Source of the DNA: an uncultured Eubacteriales bacterium
Lineage (GTDB): Bacteria; Bacillota; Clostridia; Lachnospirales; Lachnospiraceae
Direction: 5' to 3'
DNA: 64,000 nucleotides
Assembly (NCBI GenBank): GCA_900319795.1
Contig: ONPU01000009.1
Span: 1-64,000 of the forward strand
Shown: one piece after another, positions 1 to 7,490 of the stretch
How positions within the stretch are numbered: the stretch's first letter is position 1
Layout: the number at the start of each line of letters is the position of its first letter
Program-made: the position numbers and the translations under genes
Notes under the pieces: model-generated
What the model saw: only the letters and a program-made list of their open reading frames with translations
The model's database searches: none
What the model was told of the DNA's origin: nothing

Positions 1-102
1 GCCGGCATTCTGGCGGTCTTCTTTTTATACCTTCATTTCAACCTGTATAAAATTTTCAAAGAACATCATTTCAGCCTTGACTTTTTATTTGCAGGCTACT
101 GA
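1..102 (+). CDS. C-terminal end of an unidentified membrane protein (partial)
   Basis: Frame 1 is open from the window edge to a TGA at 100-102 and encodes 33 residues. They begin with a strongly hydrophobic stretch (AGILAVFFLYLHFNLYKI) followed by a short mixed tail, which fits the last transmembrane helix and cytoplasmic end of a membrane protein. It converges on the histidine kinase gene that ends at 130 on the other strand. Too little is present to name a family. Because only one hydrophobic segment supports it, chance translation cannot be excluded. Confidence 0.45.
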   Translation, partial: AGILAVFFLYLHFNLYKIFKEHHFSLDFLFAGY

Positions 103-129
103 GGATGGGGGAATTCTTGCTATGTTATG

Positions 130-1449
130 TTAAAGATCCTTAAGCGGGATCATCACTTTTACGCGGAACCAGCCGTTTTCGGTACTGTAGTTCGCCGTTC
201 CGCCGTATTTTTCGGCAATCGAGCGGATGCTGCGGGTGCCGTATCCGTGATTCCGGGCATCCGCTTTATCCGTTACCGGCAGTCCGTCACGGATAACCGG
301 CGTCCCGGCACACCTGTTCTCGGAAACAATCAGCAGAAACCCTTTCTTTCGCTCTATCGTCAGGTTGATGAGGCGCTCTTCCTTTGAGGGCAGCTTCAGC
401 ACCGCTTCCACGGCGTTGTCCAGAAGATTCCCGAAGAGCGCGGCCTGATCCATGCCGTCCATGAACGAAGCGGCGGCCCCGTCCGCGATACAGACAATGC
501 TGATGTCCTCCTTTTTCCAGGCGAGGCGCTTTGACATCAGGATCGTGTCCAGAACTTCATTTCCGGTATCCGCCTGGGCTTCGAAGTCGGCAATCTCCTG
601 CTCCATCTGTTCGAGCGCCTCCCGGCCTTCCGGCTTCGCGGCTTCCTTTTTCAGGTACAGAATCTGATGCTTCAGGTCGTGATATTTTTCAGATACAAGC
701 TCCACGGACTCTTTGGAAATCCGGTAATTCTCCTGCATCTGACGCATGGTCTCGCGCAGCATTTCCGCCTGGAGCTGGTCACTGTAGCCCTTCTTCGCCA
801 CATGAAAAAGGTACATCGCCAGGGCGCCCGCCAGGTCAATTGCCGTCCGGAGCCTGAAGACCTGCATCGGATCCGCGGCTGAAAATACCGAATCCTGATA
901 GACGTTGCTGATATTGCTTACAAGGAAAATAATTGCCGCCAGTACAAAAACCTGCACGAGATCCCGGCGGTTCACCTCCATCTCCCTGTGATAGCTCCGA
1001 AAAGGACGGTAAAGCATCCATGTGATCAGAAATATCAGAAGATACACGGATATGAAAAAGGGAATCCGGATCTGAGGAATGTCCGCCACCGAGCGGATCC
1101 GCGTTCCGAAGTAGTAGGCCTGCCACTCCAGCGCCGTCGTAAATTCCGCGTAGATGAAAGCGAACGGCAGAAAGTAGAGGCACTTGTGCGGAGACTCTTT
1201 CATACACAGGAACATCAGCCCGAAGGTAAGGCCGAGGAACATGAAAAAGCGTGGAAAATAAAAGCGCAGATCCGGCGATTCAATCGCGTTCGCGAGTGCA
1301 ACAAGAAGGGCTGTTCCGCACACTTCGATCAGGATGGTGACCGCGGCCGAAAAGCGCCTCCGGTTCATCCATACGAAAAGGCAGCCGAAAAGCTGGTATG
1401 AAAATGTGATAATCTGACCCGGCGCACTGACCGCATACAAGTCCTTCAT
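130..1449 (-). CDS. GHKL-type sensor histidine kinase (AgrC/VirS-like)
   Basis: This is a membrane sensor kinase that should autophosphorylate and pass phosphate to the LytTR regulator encoded just upstream. About six hydrophobic segments occupy residues 10-215, followed by a coiled-coil region. The phospho-acceptor motif KYHDLKHQ places the acceptor at His257. The N box (LFGNLLDNAVEA) and the glycine-rich G box (HGYGTRSIRSIAEKYGG) mark the GHKL ATPase domain. At 439 residues it has the usual length for this class. It is the last gene of the BMP-like, regulator, kinase operon, 13 bases after the regulator. The signal is unknown. AgrC-type kinases sense peptides, but no agrB or agrD lies beside it, and the BMP-like partner suggests a small-molecule input instead. 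Confidence 0.9.
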   Translation of the reverse strand: MKDLYAVSAPGQIITFSYQLFGCLFVWMNRRRFSAAVTILIEVCGTALLVALANAIESPDLRFYFPRFFMFLGLTFGLMFLCMKESPHKCLYFLPFAFIYAEFTTALEWQAYYFGTRIRSVADIPQIRIPFFISVYLLIFLITWMLYRPFRSYHREMEVNRRDLVQVFVLAAIIFLVSNISNVYQDSVFSAADPMQVFRLRTAIDLAGALAMYLFHVAKKGYSDQLQAEMLRETMRQMQENYRISKESVELVSEKYHDLKHQILYLKKEAAKPEGREALEQMEQEIADFEAQADTGNEVLDTILMSKRLAWKKEDISIVCIADGAAASFMDGMDQAALFGNLLDNAVEAVLKLPSKEERLINLTIERKKGFLLIVSENRCAGTPVIRDGLPVTDKADARNHGYGTRSIRSIAEKYGGTANYSTENGWFRVKVMIPLKDL

Positions 1450-1462
1450 CGGAGCCCCCCTG

Positions 1463-2158
1463 TTAAAGCATTTCCGTCAGGCAGTCCATAAACTCCGTCC
1501 TCCGTCTCCTTGAGACCGGAATCTTCTCCCCGCCGATCAGGCAGTCGGATTCGATCATGCCATCCACTTCGCGCATATTGACAAGAAAGCCTTTATTGCA
1601 CCGGAAAAAACCGCATCCGGAAAGCTGCTCTTCAAGTTCGTTCATCTTCGCGTAGGTCCGGAATTCCCCGTCCTTCGTCCGGATCCGCATCTGATGTCCG
1701 ATGCTCTCAATATACAGAATTTCCCGCGAATCCACCCTGTTTTCGGAGAAGCCTTCCTTAAACGTGACATAGACAACGGTATCCTCCTCGATGTGCATGC
1801 GGGCCCGATCCGTTTTTGCGGAAAATGTCTCATAACTCACAGGCTTCATCACATAGTCGAGTGCCTGCACTTCATACCCTTTGATCGCGAAACCCGCTTC
1901 ATTGGTAATGAAAATGAGCACCACGCGGCTGTCCTTCTCCCGGATCTTTTTCGCCGCGTCCATACCGTTCATAAAGCGCATGCGGATATCCAGAAAAATA
2001 ATGTCGAAATCCGCCCTGTAATCCTCCGTAATGTCCTCTCCGTCTCCGAAGCTGCTCACAGTGATGGGGATCTGTCTCTCTTCTCCGTAGCGTTTCAGAT
2101 ATCCGAGGAGCTGCTCCATATAGAGTTCTTCATCTTCCACTACCGCGATCTTCAGCAT
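1463..2158 (-). CDS. LytTR-family response regulator
   Basis: This 231-residue cytoplasmic regulator has an N-terminal receiver domain with the acidic pair at residues 8-10 and phospho-acceptor Asp57 (FDIIFLDIRM). A C-terminal LytTR DNA-binding domain covers about residues 128-231, with the typical region around FFRCNKGFLVNM. It is cotranscribed with the GHKL kinase 13 bases downstream, and it starts 35 bases after the BMP-like gene ends. Regulators of this class bind paired direct repeats upstream of target promoters, and no clear LytTR site was recognised here. The same regulator-kinase order recurs at 11.6-13.7 kb, so the two systems are paralogous. Confidence 0.92.
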   Translation of the reverse strand: MLKIAVVEDEELYMEQLLGYLKRYGEERQIPITVSSFGDGEDITEDYRADFDIIFLDIRMRFMNGMDAAKKIREKDSRVVLIFITNEAGFAIKGYEVQALDYVMKPVSYETFSAKTDRARMHIEEDTVVYVTFKEGFSENRVDSREILYIESIGHQMRIRTKDGEFRTYAKMNELEEQLSGCGFFRCNKGFLVNMREVDGMIESDCLIGGEKIPVSRRRRTEFMDCLTEML

Positions 2159-2193
2159 ATTGTCATGTTCTCCTGCTCTATTCCCCGGTCTTT

Positions 2194-4146
2194 TCAGACC
2201 CTGATCCCATTGACATCCACGCTTTTCTTTACATCGTCCCGAATCTCTTCCGCTTCGGGGATTCTGCCGATCACGTTGTCGGCAAGCCAGTTCATCGTGA
2301 TAACCTCTTCGTAACTGAGCCGCGGCGTGCCGGCTCCTTTGATTACGCCGCTCTGGGAATGCAGCTCTCCTTCAAACGGATTCAGGGTTTCATCCATAAG
2401 ACCCTTTTTCAGAAGTTCGATCAGTTTTTTCGTCTGGTAGCTGAGATGATCCGAAAGCTTGACGTCGATCACGCCGGCGGACATGCCCCACCAGTAGCTG
2501 ACCGGTTTTCCCTCCGGCTCCGGTGCGTCGGTCCTCCAGCTGCCGTTCAGTACGGAGCGGATGATCAGCTTGTAATAGAGGCCCCAGTTGCAGACCGGGG
2601 ACGCGATATGTTCCATTTTCCCGCTTTCCGTATACCGGTAGATCCCGAATTCCCGCGACCGTTCCTCAGGCCGCACGAAATCCGGTCCGGAGAAAACCCG
2701 GATATCCTGCTCCCGCATCCAGGCCCGCCAGTCGGTATCCTTCTGGGATCTCCAGGCAAGATAGACCTCCGCCTGCGGGTCAATGAGAGCGGCACCGATC
2801 GCGAACGCGTTGATGCCCGCCAGTGTCCCGTACAGCGGCGCGTGCTCGATATATCCGATCTTATGGTTTTCCGCCTGCGTGGCCGCGATACAGCCCATGA
2901 GGAATTTCGCTTCGAAAAGCCTTCCCGAATAGGTTCTTACCGAAGACCTGGGAAGGTTTACGGAGCAGTTCAGGAAGCGGATCTTCGGATGGCGGACCGC
3001 CTGGCGCAGAATCTCCGGCATCTGGGACGGGGATGTCGTAATGATGACCTCATCCTCATCCGCGGCAGCCGCTTCCACGGCTTTCCGGATTTCCTCATCC
3101 GTATCGCAGTTCTCGAACTCCAGCGTTTCCACGACTCCTTCAAATACCTCGTCCAGATACTTCCGCCCCTCGTTATGCGCATAGGTCCAGTTGGACGTTT
3201 CACAGTTCTTCTCCTGGATAAATGCGATCCGAAGCGGATGGTCCGCGGTATATTTCGGACCGGTACTGATGAGGGACCTGAGCCCGCCGAATACGCTTCC
3301 ATGGGCGTCAGCAGCACTGTTTTTTGCCGAAAGGTCCCCCGGTTCATAGGCTACGACCGTTTCTACCTCGGGATTGGCGGAAACCAGCTCGCTCCAGATA
3401 CCGTCTATGCGTTTTTTCAGAAGCTCCTCCGGTTCGTTGACCAGGGAGTCCAGCCGGAAAATCCTCGTATAGATGAAGAAGGCGTCCGAGACACCGACAC
3501 CGATCTTCTCTCCGCCGTGAGCCTTGAAAAGCGTTTCAAACTGCCGGAACGCGGACCGAAGTGTCATAACGGCTTCCTCGGGCCACGGATTCTCAAGATC
3601 CTGTCCCATCATGGCCGCCGTCTCCCGGTAGCAGCCGGGTTCCGTATACTGAAATTCGTACAGGGGCGCCACTTTGTAAAAGTCCATGAACTCATAGTAC
3701 ACACGGACTTCCTTTTCCTCGGAATACTTCGGGACCAGCCGCACGACGTCCGCCAGAACCTCCGGCATGTCGAGGTACTTGAGGACCGAGACTCTCTTGT
3801 TGCCCTCCTCGACATAGAAGTGCCACATATATTCGTACACCTTCACCGGATCGCGGATTCCCTCGCTCATCTGCGCGCGGTAAAGGCTGTTCCATTTAAA
3901 CGCAAGCTCCGTCTCCGGGCCCAGGATCGGCTTAAAGGATCTTGAAAATACATTGCTCCGCCCGACCGTCTTCGTCCCGACTACCATCGAAAGCGGAATC
4001 TCTGTAAGGCCGACCGGCATCTGCGCAAGCTGCCCCGTCTGCTCCAGGAAATAGTCCAGTGCCGGAAGATAGGGATATTCTCCGCGGGACACCGCTTCCC
4101 TGACTTCCTTTTCACCCATTTTTTTCGCTTTGCTGTATATATCCAT
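2194..4146 (-). CDS. Cytosolic BMP/PnrA-like binding-fold protein with a ParB-like N-terminal region
   Basis: The 650-residue product has no signal peptide and no lipobox, although its C-terminal half (about 310-590) resembles basic membrane protein/PnrA ligand-binding domains. Visible traits are an alternating beta/alpha pattern, a segment ending VIITTSPSQMPE and the later YIEHAPLYGTLAGINAFAIGA. The N-terminal third carries an EEGNKRVSVLKYL segment like the conserved motif of ParB/Srx-type domains. BMP proteins are normally lipid-anchored nucleoside receptors, so a soluble version cotranscribed with a LytTR/GHKL pair suggests a sensory or accessory role. The start has an AGAGG site. A terminator lies upstream at 4272-4323, so this gene begins the operon. 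Confidence 0.75.
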   Translation of the reverse strand: MDIYSKAKKMGEKEVREAVSRGEYPYLPALDYFLEQTGQLAQMPVGLTEIPLSMVVGTKTVGRSNVFSRSFKPILGPETELAFKWNSLYRAQMSEGIRDPVKVYEYMWHFYVEEGNKRVSVLKYLDMPEVLADVVRLVPKYSEEKEVRVYYEFMDFYKVAPLYEFQYTEPGCYRETAAMMGQDLENPWPEEAVMTLRSAFRQFETLFKAHGGEKIGVGVSDAFFIYTRIFRLDSLVNEPEELLKKRIDGIWSELVSANPEVETVVAYEPGDLSAKNSAADAHGSVFGGLRSLISTGPKYTADHPLRIAFIQEKNCETSNWTYAHNEGRKYLDEVFEGVVETLEFENCDTDEEIRKAVEAAAADEDEVIITTSPSQMPEILRQAVRHPKIRFLNCSVNLPRSSVRTYSGRLFEAKFLMGCIAATQAENHKIGYIEHAPLYGTLAGINAFAIGAALIDPQAEVYLAWRSQKDTDWRAWMREQDIRVFSGPDFVRPEERSREFGIYRYTESGKMEHIASPVCNWGLYYKLIIRSVLNGSWRTDAPEPEGKPVSYWWGMSAGVIDVKLSDHLSYQTKKLIELLKKGLMDETLNPFEGELHSQSGVIKGAGTPRLSYEEVITMNWLADNVIGRIPEAEEIRDDVKKSVDVNGIRV

Positions 4147-4239
4147 TACAAACCTCTTGCTGTTTCTATTAAAGTGTCAGTGCCCGGCTTTCCGGACCCT
4201 CTGATGCCCCGGGATGAGGACACAATGAGCAACATCAAA

Positions 4240-4248
4240 ATCATACCA
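4240..4248 (-). promoter_or_regulatory. Candidate extended -10 promoter of the BMP-regulator-kinase operon
   Basis: On the minus strand TGGTATGAT gives a TGn extension followed by a TATGAT -10 hexamer, about 94 bases upstream of the BMP-like start. The expected -35 position is poor, as is common for extended -10 promoters. It lies between the terminator at 4272-4323 and the gene. The call comes only from sequence resemblance. Confidence 0.4.
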
Positions 4249-4271
4249 TATTCTGCATTTCTTTGCCGAAC

Positions 4272-4323
4272 AAAAAGCACCGGAACGGTCCTTCTCACGT
4301 ATGAGATGAACCGTTCCGGTGCA
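4272..4323 (-). terminator. Rho-independent terminator after the GPH transporter
   Basis: A 13-bp perfect stem (GCACCGGAACGGT with its complement) is followed on the minus strand by TTTTTG. It sits 17 bases past the stop of the GPH transporter gene and separates that operon from the BMP-regulator-kinase operon. Confidence 0.9.
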
Positions 4324-4339
4324 CTTATTGTGTTATGGA

Positions 4340-6097
4340 TTAACCGAGCAGTTTCCCTATGAAACTGTTCTTTCTCTTTTCTTTCGCTTCCTGATATTTG
4401 CGTTCTTCCTCTTCGAAGTTGAGACCCTGCTTCTCGCACTTGGCCTTCAGCTCACGGATCCGCTCCTCTTCCGCTTCGCGGTCTGCCTGTTCCTGTTCGA
4501 GACGGGCACGCTCCTCGGGATCGACCCAGGTGCCGCCTTCGGCCAGAACAGCCTGCTTCTGGTGCTCGAGGATGGCCTTGCGGTCATCATCAGCGTATTT
4601 CTCAACATCCAGTTTCCAAAGAAGGATGATGGATACGGCAAATGTAATCACGTCAATTGCGAGATAAACAAATGCCAGAACCTGTTCCGTGCCGCCCATC
4701 TGGCGGTAAATGATATTTCCTGTCCAGTTCGCGACATCGTCGATCAGAGTGACTGTCGCTGGATCCACAGCATGGCCTGTATTGACATAGCCTGAGAAGG
4801 AAAGCATCGCGTTGATGATGCCGATTCCGAGGCCGCCGAGGCCAACCATAATCGCACTGTAGAGGGACATCGTGAAACCGTCCGAACGGAATCCGTTCTT
4901 CGCTTCAAGATGATCCAGAATATCGGAGATCAGCGCCAGCATGACGTACTGTGCCGGGACAATGCCGATACCCTTTAAGATCACGGCTGCGCAGACGATC
5001 GGGAAGCTGTTGACATTGATAAAGCCTACCAGACCACCCGCGATCGCGAAGATAAGACCCATCACTATCGCACGCTTCTTACCGAGTTTATTGGCCAGCG
5101 GCCAGGCAACGACCATTCCGACTACGGCAGGGAGACCGCCGACAAGTCCGAGCGTGGACATCATCGTCGCGGAAGTCGCCTCCGGATTGGACGAATTCAT
5201 GACGTTATCGAACATCCATCTGGCGTAAAAGCTCATGGAGCCGTTCTTGCAGAGCTGTCCGAACTGGAATACCAGGACGAAAAGGATGACCATCCACCAG
5301 TACTTGTCCTTCGTGCAGGCATCGATATGCTTCTTCATTGGAAGCTTCTCTTCTTTGATTCCGAGCGCGATGGCCTCTTCCGTGATACGTTCTCTCGTAA
5401 AATAATACTCAAAGATCACGCCCGCTGCCGAAACCAGTGCCAGCGCAATCGCGAGGATTCTCCAGTTGGCATAGGAGGCATCCACATCGAGGCTCCCGTC
5501 CGCGCCTGTCACGAACATAAACGGCTGCAGAAGAACCGGGACAATGATGCTCGCTCCGATACCGGCCGCAGCGACAGTCGATGCATTGGACAGGGTTGCG
5601 AGAAGACCTCTCTGGTTTGCGTTTCTTGTGGAAAGGGAAACCATCGAGCTGTGAGCCGTATAGTAGCAGGGATATGCAAGCGCGTAATAGAGGTTATACG
5701 TCACGGCAATCCAGATCATCTGAATTCCGTTCGCTCCGCTTCTCGGAGTCATGAACATAAGGAGAATCGCGACCGCGATCAGCGGGATCGAGATCAGCAG
5801 GTAAGGACGGGCCTTGCCCGCCGGTGTTCTCGTATTGTCAATCCACTGGCCGACCATGATGTTGCCGAGAATCACGAGAATCGAAGACAGCATCGGAAGC
5901 AGTGTCGCAAATGCGCCGAACTTCGTCCACCCCAGAACGTCCACATAGTAGCGGTTCAGGTAGGAGCCGAAGATCGCGTTCGAAATCATCGCGCAGAACG
6001 GAGCGAGCAGGTAGCCGAACGCCATCTCCTGGATTTTGACGCTGGATGATTTGATTCTGGTCTTTAAAGCGGGGTTTTCAAAGAATTTTGTATTCAT
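4340..6097 (-). CDS. GPH (MelB-type) sugar-cation symporter, long C-terminal tail
   Basis: This is an integral membrane carrier of the glycoside-pentoside-hexuronide family within the major facilitator superfamily, with about twelve hydrophobic segments over residues 25-495. The loop GQWIDNTRTPAGKARPYLL matches the family's conserved loop after helix 2. At 585 residues it is longer than the usual 450-480. The extra length includes a charged, probably helical tail of roughly 80 residues rich in Glu, Arg and Lys, which could be a regulatory or partner-binding element. It follows GH2 and GH5 genes on the same strand, so it probably imports the oligosaccharide or glycoside they act on. A strong terminator follows. 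The substrate cannot be read from the sequence. Confidence 0.85.
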   Translation of the reverse strand: MNTKFFENPALKTRIKSSSVKIQEMAFGYLLAPFCAMISNAIFGSYLNRYYVDVLGWTKFGAFATLLPMLSSILVILGNIMVGQWIDNTRTPAGKARPYLLISIPLIAVAILLMFMTPRSGANGIQMIWIAVTYNLYYALAYPCYYTAHSSMVSLSTRNANQRGLLATLSNASTVAAAGIGASIIVPVLLQPFMFVTGADGSLDVDASYANWRILAIALALVSAAGVIFEYYFTRERITEEAIALGIKEEKLPMKKHIDACTKDKYWWMVILFVLVFQFGQLCKNGSMSFYARWMFDNVMNSSNPEATSATMMSTLGLVGGLPAVVGMVVAWPLANKLGKKRAIVMGLIFAIAGGLVGFINVNSFPIVCAAVILKGIGIVPAQYVMLALISDILDHLEAKNGFRSDGFTMSLYSAIMVGLGGLGIGIINAMLSFSGYVNTGHAVDPATVTLIDDVANWTGNIIYRQMGGTEQVLAFVYLAIDVITFAVSIILLWKLDVEKYADDDRKAILEHQKQAVLAEGGTWVDPEERARLEQEQADREAEEERIRELKAKCEKQGLNFEEEERKYQEAKEKRKNSFIGKLLG

Positions 6098-6213
6098 CCT
6101 GATTTCCCTTCATTAGAATAGATTAGAATAGATTCAATCTGTCTGTTACAGGAACTTTCGTGTCTCGTATGATATCGCCTCGGAAGCTCCTTAAGAAATG
6201 TGCATCAGGCAAA

Positions 6214-7395
6214 TTATTCGCCGAATTTTTTCTCGTAGAATTTCCCAATATAGGTTTTCCGGGCATTCTCCGTCACCACAGAACGGTAAGTCTCGGCAAT
6301 CTCGTCAAATGTCGCGGTACTTAAATCCACCTGCGGAATATTCAGAACGTAAAGTCCCCAATCACGGCCCGCATGCTCTTCCTTCCATGGTCCGTACTTA
6401 TACGGCTGCTCGTTGGCTTTGTAAGCCCAGGAGGACCAGGACCAGCCGAGCTTATTGAAGTAATCCACTGTCTTCGACCAGTCGGATACCTTCGTCCAGG
6501 CGTTGAATTCGCCGATATAGACCGGAACCTTCGTATTGCCGGAGACAAGGTGCATGGCACGGATACCGCGCAGGCAGTTGAGCTGGGAGACCGGTGCCAG
6601 ATTGTAGATGTGATACTCGACGCAGACATTTTTCCAATGCGGGAAATGCTTAATGCCGACGCCGTGAATCGGGAACGTGAAGTATTCGATGATAATCAGA
6701 TGGTTGGGATCCACTTCACGCACGGCCTTGTAGAGCTCATCGTAAAATTCGGAGTTGATCTTTCCGCCGAACTTGCCGAAGGCTTTCCGGCACTCGTTGA
6801 GGAGGTCATAGCCCGCCACGACCGTGCGGTCCTTATAGCGGTCTGCGATGATCTTCCAAAGCTCGATCGTCTTTCTGCGGTTCTCGGGATTTCCGTAGAG
6901 ATCAAAGTGAGCGTCATCTCCCGAGTGGAAGTCCTGATTCTGGGAACCGATCGCGCCGTGGAGGTCGAGGACTGCCCAGAAACCGTATTTTTCGCACATA
7001 TCCAGTGCCCAGTCAATATAGTGGAACGCGTTTTCTCTCAGCGTAATGCCGTCCGTAGTCAGATCCCTCCAGGTAAACGGAATGCGCACCAGATTGAGGC
7101 CGGCCTTCTGAATCCGCTCGAAGTCCCTTTCGGTAATGTAGTTGTCCATATAGATTTTGTAAAGTTCCTCAATCTGCTCGTCGGTCAGGTTGGGGTTGGC
7201 TTTCATCGCTTCGACGCCGCGCTCGATCGTGTATACACCCGTGTCAAAGTTTCCGACGCTCTGGACGCCCATGTAGTTTTCGGGGACAAACCAGCCGCCT
7301 AAGTTGACGCCGTGAAGACGGACTTCCTTGCCGCTGCCGTCTACGAGTTTTGTGCCTTCCGCGTGTAAGAAGCCTTCCGGAACAAATTTGCTCAT
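6214..7395 (-). CDS. Glycoside hydrolase family 5, exo-beta-glucanase-like
   Basis: The 393-residue TIM-barrel enzyme should hydrolyse beta-glucosidic bonds with retention. The LHGVNLGGWFVPE opening and the DLHGAIGSQN segment resemble exo-1,3-beta-glucanase-type GH5 proteins. The acid/base is Glu201 in YDLLNECR, and the nucleophile is Glu296 in YIGEFNAW. There is no signal peptide, so it works inside the cell on imported substrate, which fits the GPH transporter gene downstream and the GH2 gene upstream. A tandem ATTCTAAT-type repeat lies in the gap to the transporter gene (about 6110-6135). The exact linkage specificity and subfamily are inferred from local motifs only. Confidence 0.88.
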   Translation of the reverse strand: MSKFVPEGFLHAEGTKLVDGSGKEVRLHGVNLGGWFVPENYMGVQSVGNFDTGVYTIERGVEAMKANPNLTDEQIEELYKIYMDNYITERDFERIQKAGLNLVRIPFTWRDLTTDGITLRENAFHYIDWALDMCEKYGFWAVLDLHGAIGSQNQDFHSGDDAHFDLYGNPENRRKTIELWKIIADRYKDRTVVAGYDLLNECRKAFGKFGGKINSEFYDELYKAVREVDPNHLIIIEYFTFPIHGVGIKHFPHWKNVCVEYHIYNLAPVSQLNCLRGIRAMHLVSGNTKVPVYIGEFNAWTKVSDWSKTVDYFNKLGWSWSSWAYKANEQPYKYGPWKEEHAGRDWGLYVLNIPQVDLSTATFDEIAETYRSVVTENARKTYIGKFYEKKFGE

Positions 7396-7490
7396 TGTTT
7401 TTCTCCTCCTCTTTTAATAGTAGCCCTCCGCAGCTCTCCGCCTCAGGAAGCGCTGCTCAGTGTTTCTCTGTCTGCAAATTCCCAGATAAA

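Noticed and set aside
2359-3945. Long open frame antisense to the BMP-like gene
   Set aside because: It lacks a ribosome site and any recognisable domain, and it is fully overlapped by a convincing gene. The bias arises from the codon use of the real gene.
4146-4439. Possible 97-codon gene after the GPH transporter
   Set aside because: It overlaps the transporter's end, the terminator and the BMP promoter, with no start signal or family pattern.
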